From Cupriavidus gilardii (GTDB lineage Bacteria; Pseudomonadota; Gammaproteobacteria; Burkholderiales; Burkholderiaceae), in NCBI RefSeq assembly GCF_008801915.1, contig NZ_VZOV01000035.1, positions 1 to 35,939 on the forward strand: a DNA stretch of 35,939 bases, given 5' to 3'. A program made the position numbers and the translations under genes. The notes below the pieces were generated by a model that saw only the letters and a list, made by a program, of their open reading frames with translations, was not told where the DNA came from and did not search any database. Each line of letters opens with the position of its first letter. The first letter of the stretch is position 1. This document shows, in pieces, positions 1 to 6,828 of this stretch.

Positions 1-2
1 CC

Positions 3-911
3 GCCTCGGCCGGCGCGGCGCCCATCGCCGGGCGCCAGGCCGGCGGCAACGTCGCGGCTACCGCCGGCGCCGTGTCGGCGGCCGCGACGGCGCCTGGCGC
101 TGCCGCGGGAGCCGGCCCTAACGGTGCGCGGGCGCGTATTGGCGCCCAGCTCGGCGGCCGCTTCGACGAACGCTGGCTCGCCAGTCCGCTCGGCAAGGCG
201 ATCGTCGGCCCCGAGGAGATCCGCCTGCTGGAACAGTGCGGCTGGTATGGCCCGAAGGCGCGCGCCATGTTCGGCGGGTTGCGTCTTTGCGTGCCGTTGC
301 TGATCGCCGCGGTGCTGATGCTGTGGCGGCTGCCGGAATCGCTGCAGGGCGCGGTGTTTACCGCGTTCGGCGGCTTTGCGGTGTCGTTTCTGGCGTTCAA
401 GTCGGTGTTGCGTCGACGCGCCGCCAGCCGGATGCGCCAGCTCGACGATGAACTGCCGGTATTGGTCGACATGCTGCGGCTGCTGCAAGGCGTTGGCATG
501 TCGATCGACCAGAGCCTGCAACTGATCGTCACGGAGTTCGGCAGCATGCTGCCGGTGCTGGGGCCCGAACTGAAGCGCGCCAACGATCAATTCGCGTCCG
601 GCCGCTCGCGCGAGCAGACGCTGCAACGGATCGGCAAGCTGTTCGAGAGCGAGGACCTGCGCAGTCTGATCATGCTGCTGAACCAGGTCGACCGCTTCGG
701 CGGCGCGGTGCAGGAGCCGCTGAAGCTGTTCGGCCTGCGGCTGCAGGAGGCGCGCAAGATGCGCCTGAAGGAGAAGGTCGGCCGCCTGACCGTCAAGATG
801 ACCGGCGTGATGGTGGTCAGCCTGCTGCCAGTGCTGCTGATCGTGACCGCGGGGCCGGGGTTCCTCGGCGTGATTCGGATGCTGGCGAAGTTTGCTGGAG
901 ATGTGCAATGA
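3..911 (+). CDS. tadC: TadC-like Tad/Flp pilus inner-membrane platform protein, 5' end outside window
   Basis: Inner-membrane platform protein of the Tad/Flp pilus machine, type II secretion F domain family. The frame is open from position 3 with no stop, so the true start is probably upstream; a GTG at 72 is the first start codon inside. From that GTG, an Ala/Gly-rich stretch (1-20) is followed by two hydrophobic segments (about 68-87 and 92-109), a cytoplasmic helical F domain (about 120-240, with the ELPVLVDMLRLLQGVGMSID stretch) and a last membrane segment (about 243-266). TadC proteins are normally near 300-330 residues, which also suggests a missing N-terminus. The stop codon overlaps the ATG of the next gene, so the two are translationally coupled. 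TadB and TadC are close relatives, but the position before tadD favours TadC. Confidence 0.85.
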   Translation, partial: ASAGAAPIAGRQAGGNVAATAGAVSAAATAPGAAAGAGPNGARARIGAQLGGRFDERWLASPLGKAIVGPEEIRLLEQCGWYGPKARAMFGGLRLCVPLLIAAVLMLWRLPESLQGAVFTAFGGFAVSFLAFKSVLRRRAASRMRQLDDELPVLVDMLRLLQGVGMSIDQSLQLIVTEFGSMLPVLGPELKRANDQFASGRSREQTLQRIGKLFESEDLRSLIMLLNQVDRFGGAVQEPLKLFGLRLQEARKMRLKEKVGRLTVKMTGVMVVSLLPVLLIVTAGPGFLGVIRMLAKFAGDVQ

Positions 912-1939
912 AGGGCTTTAACCAACGAATCCGCTCGGCAGCTGGTTTTCTCCCCTCTCCCGCTCGCGGGAGAGGAGCGGGGGAAGAGGGCAAGGGCGCG
1001 CGTCATGCCGGCAGCGTTCGTGATGCGGCCGCCGTTCCCTCTGCCCCGACCGCTCTCCCGCAGGCGGGAGAAGGCAGTGCCCGGCAGCCAAGGCCGGCTG
1101 CAACGCGCTGGCGCCCGACGCTGGCCGCAGTCACCGTCGCCAGCGCCGGCTGGCTGGCAGCCGGTTGCGCCACCAGCGATCCGGCGGCGCTGATGAGCAA
1201 GCAGGCCGATGCGCAGATCGCGCTGTCCAGGCTGCAGGACAAGCAGGCGCAGGAGCAGTACGACGATCGCGCGGTGTACCGCGGCCTGATCGAGCGGATG
1301 CAGCAGCAAGGGCTGTACTACGCCTCGCTCGCGCACCTCGATGCCTACCAGCAGCGCTTCGGCGATAGCGCGGACGTGGCGATGCTGCGCGCCGATGCGC
1401 TGCGTGAAACCGAGCAGGACGAAGCCGCCGCCATCGCTTACCGCAACCTGCTGGGCAGCAGCCATGCGGCCCGGGCCTATCACGGCCTCGGTCTGCTGGC
1501 AGGCCGCAGCGGCGATTTCGGCGAAGCGGTGACCCAGCTGGAGGCATCGCTGTCGCGCGATCCGACCAATGCGCTGGTGGCCAGCGACCTTGGCTATGCG
1601 CTGATGCGCGCGGGCCAGTTGCAGCAGGCCCGCGTGCCGGTGATGCAGGCCTTGCAGCTCGATGGCGCCAATCCCCGCATCGTCAGCAACGCCGTGGTTT
1701 GGATGCTGGCGACCCGCCAGCGCGAGCAGGCGACGGCGTTGATGGAGCGCGCGTCGATGTCGGCATCGACCCGCAAGGCGATCGCGCAGGAGGCGGACCG
1801 CATCGCACGCGAGGCGGCGCGGCAGGAGCGTGCGGCCGCGCGTACCAACGGCACGCGTCCCAAGCCCCATCGCATCGCGCTGACGACCGCCGCGCAGCCC
1901 GGCCAGGCTGCGGCAACGAACCCGACCAGCGCGCCATGA
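908..1939 (+). CDS. tadD: TadD-like TPR lipoprotein of the Tad pilus locus, with REP-encoded N-terminal extension
   Basis: Predicted outer-membrane-directed lipoprotein with tetratricopeptide repeats, the usual TadD pilotin/assembly role. ATG 908 overlaps the tadC stop and has GGAG seven bases upstream, so this start is well supported. The hydrophobic signal segment and lipobox (LAAGC) sit only at about residues 66-86. The preceding 70 residues are largely encoded by two inverted REP-like elements (949-995 and 1035-1075) and read like repeat-derived Pro/Gly/Ala sequence. The mature part contains degenerate TPRs (about 115-270; AARAYHGLGLLAGRSGDFGE and NALVASDLGYALMRAGQLQQ are clear units) and a basic, low-complexity tail. 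The long n-region would be removed with the signal peptide, so function may be intact. Assignment as TadD rests on TPRs, lipobox and locus position. Confidence 0.85.
   Translation: MKGFNQRIRSAAGFLPSPARGRGAGEEGKGARHAGSVRDAAAVPSAPTALPQAGEGSARQPRPAATRWRPTLAAVTVASAGWLAAGCATSDPAALMSKQADAQIALSRLQDKQAQEQYDDRAVYRGLIERMQQQGLYYASLAHLDAYQQRFGDSADVAMLRADALRETEQDEAAAIAYRNLLGSSHAARAYHGLGLLAGRSGDFGEAVTQLEASLSRDPTNALVASDLGYALMRAGQLQQARVPVMQALQLDGANPRIVSNAVVWMLATRQREQATALMERASMSASTRKAIAQEADRIAREAARQERAAARTNGTRPKPHRIALTTAAQPGQAAATNPTSAP
949..995 (+). repeat. REP-like palindromic repeat, copy 1
   Basis: A perfect 10-bp inverted repeat, CCTCTCCCGC (954-963) and GCGGGAGAGG (966-975), separated by TC, is followed by a G-rich arm to about 995. 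An inverted, imperfect copy lies at 1035-1075. Such CTCTCCCGC/GCGGGAGAG elements are typical extragenic repeats in beta- and gammaproteobacteria, but here the pair lies inside the tadD coding frame. Confidence 0.8.
1035..1075 (-). repeat. REP-like palindromic repeat, copy 2 (inverted)
   Basis: TCTCCCGC (1054-1061), AG, GCGGGAGA (1064-1071) form the palindrome. The reverse complement matches copy 1 over about 40 bases including the G-rich arm (GGGGCAGAGGGA versus GGGGGAAGAGGG). The two copies face each other, as in a BIME-type pair. Confidence 0.75.
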
Positions 1940-1993
1940 CAAGCGCTGACGATCCGCGCTCGATAGCCAGCGGAACAGCAACAGGAGAAGGGC

Positions 1994-2359
1994 ATGAACT
2001 TCATTAGACCGTCGCGCCTATTGCGCATCGCCAGTACGGGCGCGATCGCCTTGTGCGCCGCGAGCTGGATGCCGGTTGCCGGCGCGCAGACCACCGCCTC
2101 GCCCAGCACGGATGCGGGTGCGCCCACACAGGTCCAGAACCCCGCGAACGGCGCGATCGGTACCGACACGCGCAGCCTGCTGGCGATCCAGCGCGACGGC
2201 AGCCAGGCCGGCGCCACGCTGCAGATGCCGGGCGCGCAGGCCGCGCTTGCGCATGCCCGTTATCTGAAGAGCTTCGAGCATCCGATTCCCGAGCGTTTCG
2301 TCGGGCAGTCGAGCGGCGGCGGCAATGTCAGCCTGCTTGGATTGACGCCCTCGAAGTAA
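1994..2359 (+). CDS. DUF3613-type exported protein of the Tad locus
   Basis: Small exported protein of 121 residues with no known biochemical role. A Sec signal peptide (1-31; basic start, hydrophobic 12-24, cleavage near AGA|QTT) is followed by a linker and a conserved-looking block (about 52-105: IGTDTRSLLAIQRDG, then RYLKSFEHPIPERF). That block matches what I recall of DUF3613, a family found in Tad pilus loci of Burkholderiales. The start has AGGAGAAGG just upstream. Its stop overlaps the ATG of the next gene (TAATG), implying coupling. A periplasmic accessory role in pilus assembly is inference from location only. Confidence 0.75.
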   Translation: MNFIRPSRLLRIASTGAIALCAASWMPVAGAQTTASPSTDAGAPTQVQNPANGAIGTDTRSLLAIQRDGSQAGATLQMPGAQAALAHARYLKSFEHPIPERFVGQSSGGGNVSLLGLTPSK

Positions 2360-4062
2360 TGACGATGGCTCGGCGTAGCTGGACACACCGGACACGCGCG
2401 CAATCGCGCGGCGCGGTCAGCATCCTGATGGTGGTGTTGCTGGCCACCATCGGCATGGCCGCGCTGGTGTCCATCGACGTCGGACATGTCTTCTATCGGC
2501 AGCGGCAATTGCAGTCGGTTGCCGACATGGCGGCGCTGGCGGCTGCCCAGCAATTGCGGCGGGCCGATACCAACGCGGTGATGACCGAACGCGCGCTGGC
2601 GGCAGCGCAGGCCTCCGGGACCCAGAATGGCTTCAGCGGCGCGGCGCGCGAAGACTGCGGCACCAGCCCCGGCGGGGAAGACGGTATGACCGTGTGCGCC
2701 GGCGTCTGGGACCCGAACGATGCGACTGCCGCTGCCGGCGGCCGCCATTTCCGTGGCGGCTACGATCCGACCCGCATGTCGCCAAATGCCGTGCGGGTTG
2801 TCGTCTCGCAGACCGTGCCGATCCTGGTCGGGCTGCCGGGCGGGGAAGGGCGGCGCCTGCGGGCCGAGGCGATCGGCAATGCCAGTCCGCCGGTGGCGGC
2901 GTTCTCGGTCGGCAGCGGACTGCTGAATTTCGAATCGTCGAGGAGCGCGCTGGCGCTGTTGCTCGGCAATACCATCAGCCTGTCGGCATCGGATTGGCAG
3001 GGGCTGGTCAATACGACCGTCACGCTCGACCAGTTGCGATTGAAGGCCGGTGTCGGCACGGTCGACGAATTGCTGAACGCCGGGCTGTCGTTGTCGCAGT
3101 TTTACGCACTGGTGCTTGGCGCAGCGAACAAGGAGTCGCTGCTCAACGCGATGCTGGGCGGAATGCCGGCGATCATCGATGCGAGGGCGCTGGCGGCGGG
3201 GCTCAACGTCGGACGCGTACTCGACCTCGGCGTGCTCGCGCCAGCCATGTCGTCGGCGGCGGACGTTGGGCTGAATGTGGCGGAGTTGTTGATGCTCGCG
3301 GCGCAGGTGGCGAACAGGGGCGCAGCGGTTGATCTGGCTGGCGCGGTGCCTCTACTGCCAGGCTCGCAACTGGCGCTGCGGATCGTCGAGCCGCCGCGCA
3401 TGGCGGTAGGGCCAGTGCGTCGGTCCACGACCGATCCAATGGGATGGGAGACCACAGCACGCACGTCGCAGGTGGATCTTGGCATCAAGCTTCAATTGGG
3501 GGCGGAGGCCGAGGGCGAATCCGAACTGCTGAACTTGCCGCTTCGCGTGGAGCTCGCGACAGCGCGAACGGCGCTGACCGGCTTGCGGTGTTCAGCGGCG
3601 CGAGCGGATCGGCGGGCCACGCTCAATACCGTTACCACCGCGGCGAAGGTCTGTTTGGCCAGTGAGGATTTGGCTCAGTGCGCCGAATCCGATGTCGTGT
3701 TGGTGAACGCGCTGATATTGAAGGTAATCGCGAGTCCAAAACAGCAGACCGTTTCCGGGACGAGCATGACATCGACGCTAGCCCCTGGTGAGCAAACCTC
3801 GACCACATCCCCTGGGCAGCTGGCAGCCCTGGTCGAAGCCCTCGCCCGCAATCTCGATGTAAAGGTCAGAGTGAATCTGATCCTCACTACCCTCAACCTG
3901 GACCTGAAGCTTGGCGGCATCGTCAGCGCCCTGAGCTCCGTGATATTCAGCGTACTCGGCCCCACCCTCGACGGCCTGCTCGCCGCCCTCGGCATCCAGT
4001 TAAGCAACGCAGACCTCTGGGTTCACGACGTCGATTGCGACAACACCAGACTCGTCTATTGA
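2359..4062 (+). CDS. tadG: TadG-like Flp pilus protein
   Basis: Membrane-anchored, mostly periplasmic protein of the TadE/TadG group, 567 residues. The start is the ATG in TAATG that overlaps the DUF3613 stop; the frame is open far upstream but nothing there looks coding. The short basic N-terminus is followed by one hydrophobic segment (about 18-40, SILMVVLLATIGMAALVSID) and the typical TadE/G continuation GHVFYRQRQLQSVADMAALA, then AAAQQL. The large C-terminal region (about 100-567) is Ala/Leu-rich with repeated beta-like stretches and resembles the DUF2134/TadG extension; it ends with paired Cys near the C-terminus (VDCDN). No von Willebrand MIDAS motif was seen. Base composition falls toward the 3' end (about 3700-4060 is less GC-rich than the start). 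Confidence 0.75.
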   Translation: MTMARRSWTHRTRAQSRGAVSILMVVLLATIGMAALVSIDVGHVFYRQRQLQSVADMAALAAAQQLRRADTNAVMTERALAAAQASGTQNGFSGAAREDCGTSPGGEDGMTVCAGVWDPNDATAAAGGRHFRGGYDPTRMSPNAVRVVVSQTVPILVGLPGGEGRRLRAEAIGNASPPVAAFSVGSGLLNFESSRSALALLLGNTISLSASDWQGLVNTTVTLDQLRLKAGVGTVDELLNAGLSLSQFYALVLGAANKESLLNAMLGGMPAIIDARALAAGLNVGRVLDLGVLAPAMSSAADVGLNVAELLMLAAQVANRGAAVDLAGAVPLLPGSQLALRIVEPPRMAVGPVRRSTTDPMGWETTARTSQVDLGIKLQLGAEAEGESELLNLPLRVELATARTALTGLRCSAARADRRATLNTVTTAAKVCLASEDLAQCAESDVVLVNALILKVIASPKQQTVSGTSMTSTLAPGEQTSTTSPGQLAALVEALARNLDVKVRVNLILTTLNLDLKLGGIVSALSSVIFSVLGPTLDGLLAALGIQLSNADLWVHDVDCDNTRLVY

Positions 4063-4079
4063 CCCGCGAGAACCGCGAC

Positions 4080-4124
4080 ATGAATACGACCAGCCGCCGT
4101 GCGGCCATTGCAGTATCGCCATGA
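4080..4124 (+). CDS. Possible 14-codon leader ORF overlapping the sigma-54 regulator start
   Basis: ATG at 4080 opens a 14-codon frame (MNTTSRRAAIAVSP) whose TGA stop (4122-4124) overlaps the ATG at 4121 of the next gene as ATGA. The downstream gene has no visible Shine-Dalgarno sequence, so a coupled leader could supply ribosomes. The leader itself has only a weak purine stretch (GCGAGAA) ahead of it. This may be chance. Confidence 0.25.
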   Translation: MNTTSRRAAIAVSP

Positions 4125-5491
4125 AAACAGACCGCTGGGCCTACGAAAATCTCGAAGTCTACGTATGGGAGGGCAAATACGAATTTGCCGACCGCGTAGC
4201 CCGCTTTCTCGCGCCGCTCGGCGCCGAAGTGATCCGCGCCGGCGGGCTCGAAGGCCTGCCGACCGAGCCGCGCCTGAAACTGTCGGTCGCGATCATCAGC
4301 GTGTCGGTGATCGGCGCCGCCAAGTTCACCGCGCTCGATTGGGAAGCGGTGCACGGCATGCCCGTGATCTGGGTAGCCGCGCCGACGAGGGACAACGACC
4401 CCGGCCGCTTCCCGCCGGAATACGCGCACATCCTGTCCGACGATTTCACCGGCGCCGACCTGCGCGCCCAGCTTGGCAAGCTGCTGCCGCAACTGCTGGC
4501 GGCCAGCGAGGTGCAGCCGGACATCGCCGAACTGGTGGCCGGCTCGCCGGCGATGCAGCAGTTGATGTCGCATGTCGATACCTATGCGGACTTCGACAGC
4601 AACGTGATGCTCTATGGCGAGACCGGCGCGGGCAAGGAACGCATTGCAAGGCTGTTCCACGAGCGGCATAGCGTGTACGGCAAGGGGCCGTTCGTTGCCG
4701 TCAACTGCGGCGCGATTCCCGACGGGTTGTTCGAATCGCAGTTCTTTGGCCACGCCAAGGGCGCGTTCACCGGCGCGATGTACGCGCATCGCGGTTACTT
4801 CGAACAGGCCAACGGCGGCACGCTGTTCCTCGACGAAATCGCCGATCTGCCGCTGTTCCAGCAGGTCAAGCTGCTGCGCGTGCTGGAAGAGAACGTCGTC
4901 ACGCGGCTTGGCTCGACGCTGCCGGTCAAGCTCAATTTCCGCCTCGTTGCGGCCACCAACAAGGATCTGCGCGAGGCGGTCGGGCAGGGCAAGTTCCGCG
5001 CGGATCTGTATTTCCGGCTGGCCGTGATCGAACTGCGGATTCCGAGCCTGGAGGAGCGCGGCCCTGCCGACAAGGTCGGGCTGCTCGAGGCCTTCCTGCG
5101 GCAGATTCTCGGCCGGTCAGGCTACGACGCGTTGCCGCCGATGCCGGACTGGCTCAAGGGCGCGGTCGGTACCGCCTATTTCGCCGGCAACGTCCGCGAG
5201 CTGCGCAACCTGGCTGAGCGCGTCGCGATCGTGGTCCAGCACGACGGATTGTGGGACCAGGATCGCATCCGCCCGTTGTTCCGCGCGCTGCGCCCGGGCG
5301 CGTTCGAGGGCAACGACCGCGGCGTCGACTGGCGCACCGAGGTCGAGGAACGCCGTCGCATCATCGCCGCCCTCGATGCCAATGGCTGGCGCCGCCAGGA
5401 CACCGCCGCCAGCCTTGGCATCAGCCGCAAGGTGCTGTGGGAGAAGATGCGCAAGTTCCAGATTGCCGATAACGAAGCGGAGCCGGCCTGA
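4121..5491 (+). CDS. Sigma-54-dependent transcriptional activator with receiver-like N-domain
   Basis: NtrC/NifA-class enhancer-binding protein of 456 residues, probably the regulator of the upstream Tad operon. The N-terminal domain (about 8-125) has a receiver-like beta/alpha pattern, but the strand that normally ends in the phosphoacceptor Asp reads KLSVAIISVSVIG (53-65) with no Asp, so it is likely not a phosphorylation-driven receiver. The central AAA+ domain (about 137-370) carries Walker A GETGAGKE (166-173), the sigma-54 contact loop GAFTGA (214-219), Walker B GGTLFLDE (232-239) and the arginine region FRADLYFRL. The C-terminus (about 412-448) is a Fis-type helix-turn-helix (DTAASLGISRKVLWEKMRKF). 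It follows tadG by 58 bases on the same strand; similar activators adjoin Tad loci in related bacteria. Confidence 0.9.
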   Translation: MKTDRWAYENLEVYVWEGKYEFADRVARFLAPLGAEVIRAGGLEGLPTEPRLKLSVAIISVSVIGAAKFTALDWEAVHGMPVIWVAAPTRDNDPGRFPPEYAHILSDDFTGADLRAQLGKLLPQLLAASEVQPDIAELVAGSPAMQQLMSHVDTYADFDSNVMLYGETGAGKERIARLFHERHSVYGKGPFVAVNCGAIPDGLFESQFFGHAKGAFTGAMYAHRGYFEQANGGTLFLDEIADLPLFQQVKLLRVLEENVVTRLGSTLPVKLNFRLVAATNKDLREAVGQGKFRADLYFRLAVIELRIPSLEERGPADKVGLLEAFLRQILGRSGYDALPPMPDWLKGAVGTAYFAGNVRELRNLAERVAIVVQHDGLWDQDRIRPLFRALRPGAFEGNDRGVDWRTEVEERRRIIAALDANGWRRQDTAASLGISRKVLWEKMRKFQIADNEAEPA

Positions 5492-5543
5492 CGAAGTGAG
5501 CTGCGGCCTGCGTCGCCGCGCCGCCAAATTCCGCAGCACTTCG
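5492..5543. terminator. Hairpin between convergent genes
   Basis: CGAAGTG-AG-CTGCGG (5492-5506) can pair with CCGCAGCACTTCG (5531-5543), a 13-bp stem with a two-base bulge. It lies between the stop of the sigma-54 regulator and the stop of the convergent XRE gene. There is no T-run on either strand, so it is only a possible bidirectional terminator or mRNA end structure. Confidence 0.4.
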
Positions 5544-5559
5544 CGGCCTTGGCGAACCC

Positions 5560-5910
5560 CTAGCGGTTTCGCTTCGCCGCCTCCTGCTCGAGCAATTGCC
5601 GCAACTCCGCCCGGATCGTCCGCAGCAGCATCACGCGTTCTTCCGGCGTGGGGTCGCGCAGAAAGGTGTACGCGTGCAGCGTCAGCGGATGCAGCTCAAG
5701 GACGCTGGCGATCTGCGCCACCTTGTCCAGCGTCGGACTCTTCTGCCCGCGCTCCAGGCTGCTGACATAGGTGCGGCTCGACACGGTGCCGAACGCGCCC
5801 TGCGACAGGCCTCTGGCAGTGCGCGCCGCCCGCAGCGCCGCACCGAAGTGCAAACGCAACCTCGTCTTTTCCGGGTTCAGGGGGACGTCTGAGTCTGAGC
5901 CTTGCTGCAT
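5560..5910 (-). CDS. XRE-family transcriptional regulator
   Basis: Cytoplasmic DNA-binding protein of 116 residues. After a 20-residue tail, an HTH_XRE domain spans about residues 22-82: LRAARTARGLSQGAFG, then the recognition helix region SSRTYVSSLERGQKSPTLDKV. The C-terminal 30 residues form a charged helix (PTPEERVMLLRTIRAELRQL). The start is taken as the ATG at 5910; a TTG at 5916 in the same frame is possible, and an in-frame TGA precedes that. It lies 21 bases after the unknown gene 5932-6327 on the same strand, so the two probably form an operon reading away from hipBA. It may control one of the palindromic sites in the 6340-6540 region; this is inference. Confidence 0.8.
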   Translation of the reverse strand: MQQGSDSDVPLNPEKTRLRLHFGAALRAARTARGLSQGAFGTVSSRTYVSSLERGQKSPTLDKVAQIASVLELHPLTLHAYTFLRDPTPEERVMLLRTIRAELRQLLEQEAAKRNR

Positions 5911-5931
5911 CTTCAATCACTGTCATGACAT

Positions 5932-6327
5932 TCATCGTGCACCCGCCGTCGGCTCGCGCACGGTGAGGCCGCCGCCGAAGGCGAAACCCTGTCCGAAGGG
6001 CAGGGCCGGTTGCGCGGGCGCCTGCCGCGGGCGGGAGGCCGTGTCGGCAACCCGGTGGCCTTCTGCCGATGAACCGGACAGGATCTGCCGAATGCGCGCC
6101 AGATACCGCTCGCCGACAGCCCGATTGGTCCGGGCCGCTTCCATGCGGAAGGCGCTGCGTGCCGGCGGACGGATGTCCAGCGCACGACAGACTTCGGACA
6201 CATAGGGCTTCGATTCGCCGTTCAGGCGCCTGGCAGCCAGCCGCACCGCGTCGTCACCGACCTGTTGGCGCAGCCACCGAAGGACGAGACGGTCGTATTC
6301 GTTCTGAATCCGGATCAGGTCTTCCAT
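5932..6327 (-). CDS. Uncharacterised 131-residue protein divergent from hipBA
   Basis: I do not recognise this protein. The ATG at 6327 is chosen because GGGAG sits six bases ahead of it; the longer frame to 6393 starts inside the promoter palindromes. Residues 1-90 look helical and charged (EYDRLVLRWLRQQVGDDAVRLAARRL) and could be a DNA- or protein-binding domain. Residues 91-131 are Pro/Gly/Ala-rich and probably disordered. A gene with this arrangement, upstream of an XRE regulator and divergent from a toxin-antitoxin pair, could be part of a mobile or regulatory module. No signal peptide or membrane segment is visible. The protein is probably cytoplasmic. Confidence 0.6.
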   Translation of the reverse strand: MEDLIRIQNEYDRLVLRWLRQQVGDDAVRLAARRLNGESKPYVSEVCRALDIRPPARSAFRMEAARTNRAVGERYLARIRQILSGSSAEGHRVADTASRPRQAPAQPALPFGQGFAFGGGLTVREPTAGAR

Positions 6328-6341
6328 GGGCACTCCCGAAA

Positions 6342-6378
6342 CTGTATGTTTGTACAGGTACTGTAAGAATATACAGTA
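6342..6378. promoter_or_regulatory. Two tandem CTGTA-N6-TACAG operators
   Basis: CTGTA (6342-6346), six bases, TACAG (6353-6357) is followed by a second, extended copy TACTGTA (6359-6365), six bases, TACAGTA (6372-6378). The centres are 19 bp apart. The pair lies 15-51 bases upstream of the 5932-6327 start codon, where its promoter should be, so an HTH dimer (the XRE protein of the same operon, or HipB) is a likely binder. Confidence 0.65.
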
Positions 6379-6418
6379 TCGGCGGGGATGCAAGAAAAAT
6401 GTTGTGAAGCGCTCCCCC

Positions 6419-6440
6419 GTGGGGCTTTGGCCCCGTTTTT
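6419..6440 (+). terminator. Terminator-like hairpin in the hipBA leader region
   Basis: GGGGC (6421-6425), TTTG loop, GCCCC (6430-6434), then G and five T (6436-6440), oriented with the plus strand. It sits between the divergent operator groups and upstream of hipB. It would stop plus-strand transcripts that begin left of it, or it could be a leader attenuator if the hipB promoter lies further upstream. The stem is short, and upstream C5 (6414-6418) could compete for the same G4. Confidence 0.45.
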
Positions 6441-6445
6441 ACTTG

Positions 6446-6531
6446 GGATACGTTGTATCCTTGTTTTACTCGGAATATCGAGTATCCTCGAAATACAAAA
6501 AATTTCGAGTAATTTAGAAATACAACGTATC
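6446..6531. promoter_or_regulatory. hipBA promoter/operator region with several palindromes
   Basis: An AT-rich stretch just ahead of hipB. Palindromes seen: GGATAC-GTT-GTATCC (6446-6460); ACTCG-N6-CGAGT (6468-6483); CTCGAAAT-N7-ATTTCGAG (6487-6509); and ATAC-AAC-GTAT in 6520-6531, which is the exact 12-base reverse complement of 6447-6458. A possible promoter is TTGTTT (6461-6466), 17 bases, TATCCT (6484-6489). HipB proteins bind several operators in their own promoter, so autoregulation is expected. E. coli HipB uses TATCC-N8-GGATA; the spacing here differs. Confidence 0.65.
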
Positions 6532-6562
6532 TCTTGTAAATCGCAAACCGCCAGAGGGATGT

Positions 6563-6826
6563 ATGAGCAACTTCACCGTCCGCACCGCCGAGCAACTGCC
6601 GCAACTGCTCCAGGCCTTCCGCAAGGAGATGGGCCTGACCCAGGCCGAGGCGGCATTGCGCATGGGGGTCAGCCAGCAGACCCTGTCCGCGCTGGAACGC
6701 AATCCGGCGCGGGTCAGCGTCGACAAGCTGATGCGCCTGCTCAGCGTCCTCGGCGTCGAGCTCGTGCTGCACAAGCCCACTGCGCAGTCGCGTAGCACTG
6801 CCTCCTCGAGTCCGCAGGTCTGGTGA
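6563..6826 (+). CDS. hipB: HipB-like antitoxin and autorepressor
   Basis: Antitoxin of the HipAB type II system: binds and inhibits the HipA kinase and represses the hipBA promoter. The protein is 87 residues, about the length of E. coli HipB (88). An XRE-type HTH spans about residues 14-68 (KEMGLTQAEAALRMGVSQQT). The C-terminal tail (72-87) is polar and ends in Trp (PQVW), like the terminal Trp of E. coli HipB, which is reported to influence stability and toxin contact. An AGAGGG ribosome site precedes the ATG. The stop overlaps the GTG that can start hipA, indicating a translationally coupled operon. Confidence 0.88.
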   Translation: MSNFTVRTAEQLPQLLQAFRKEMGLTQAEAALRMGVSQQTLSALERNPARVSVDKLMRLLSVLGVELVLHKPTAQSRSTASSSPQVW

Positions 6827-6828
6827 TC

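Noticed and set aside
587..1981. 464-codon minus-strand open frame opposite tadC/tadD
   Set aside because: Arg/Gly-rich shadow of the high-GC plus-strand genes; no family motif and no ribosome site.
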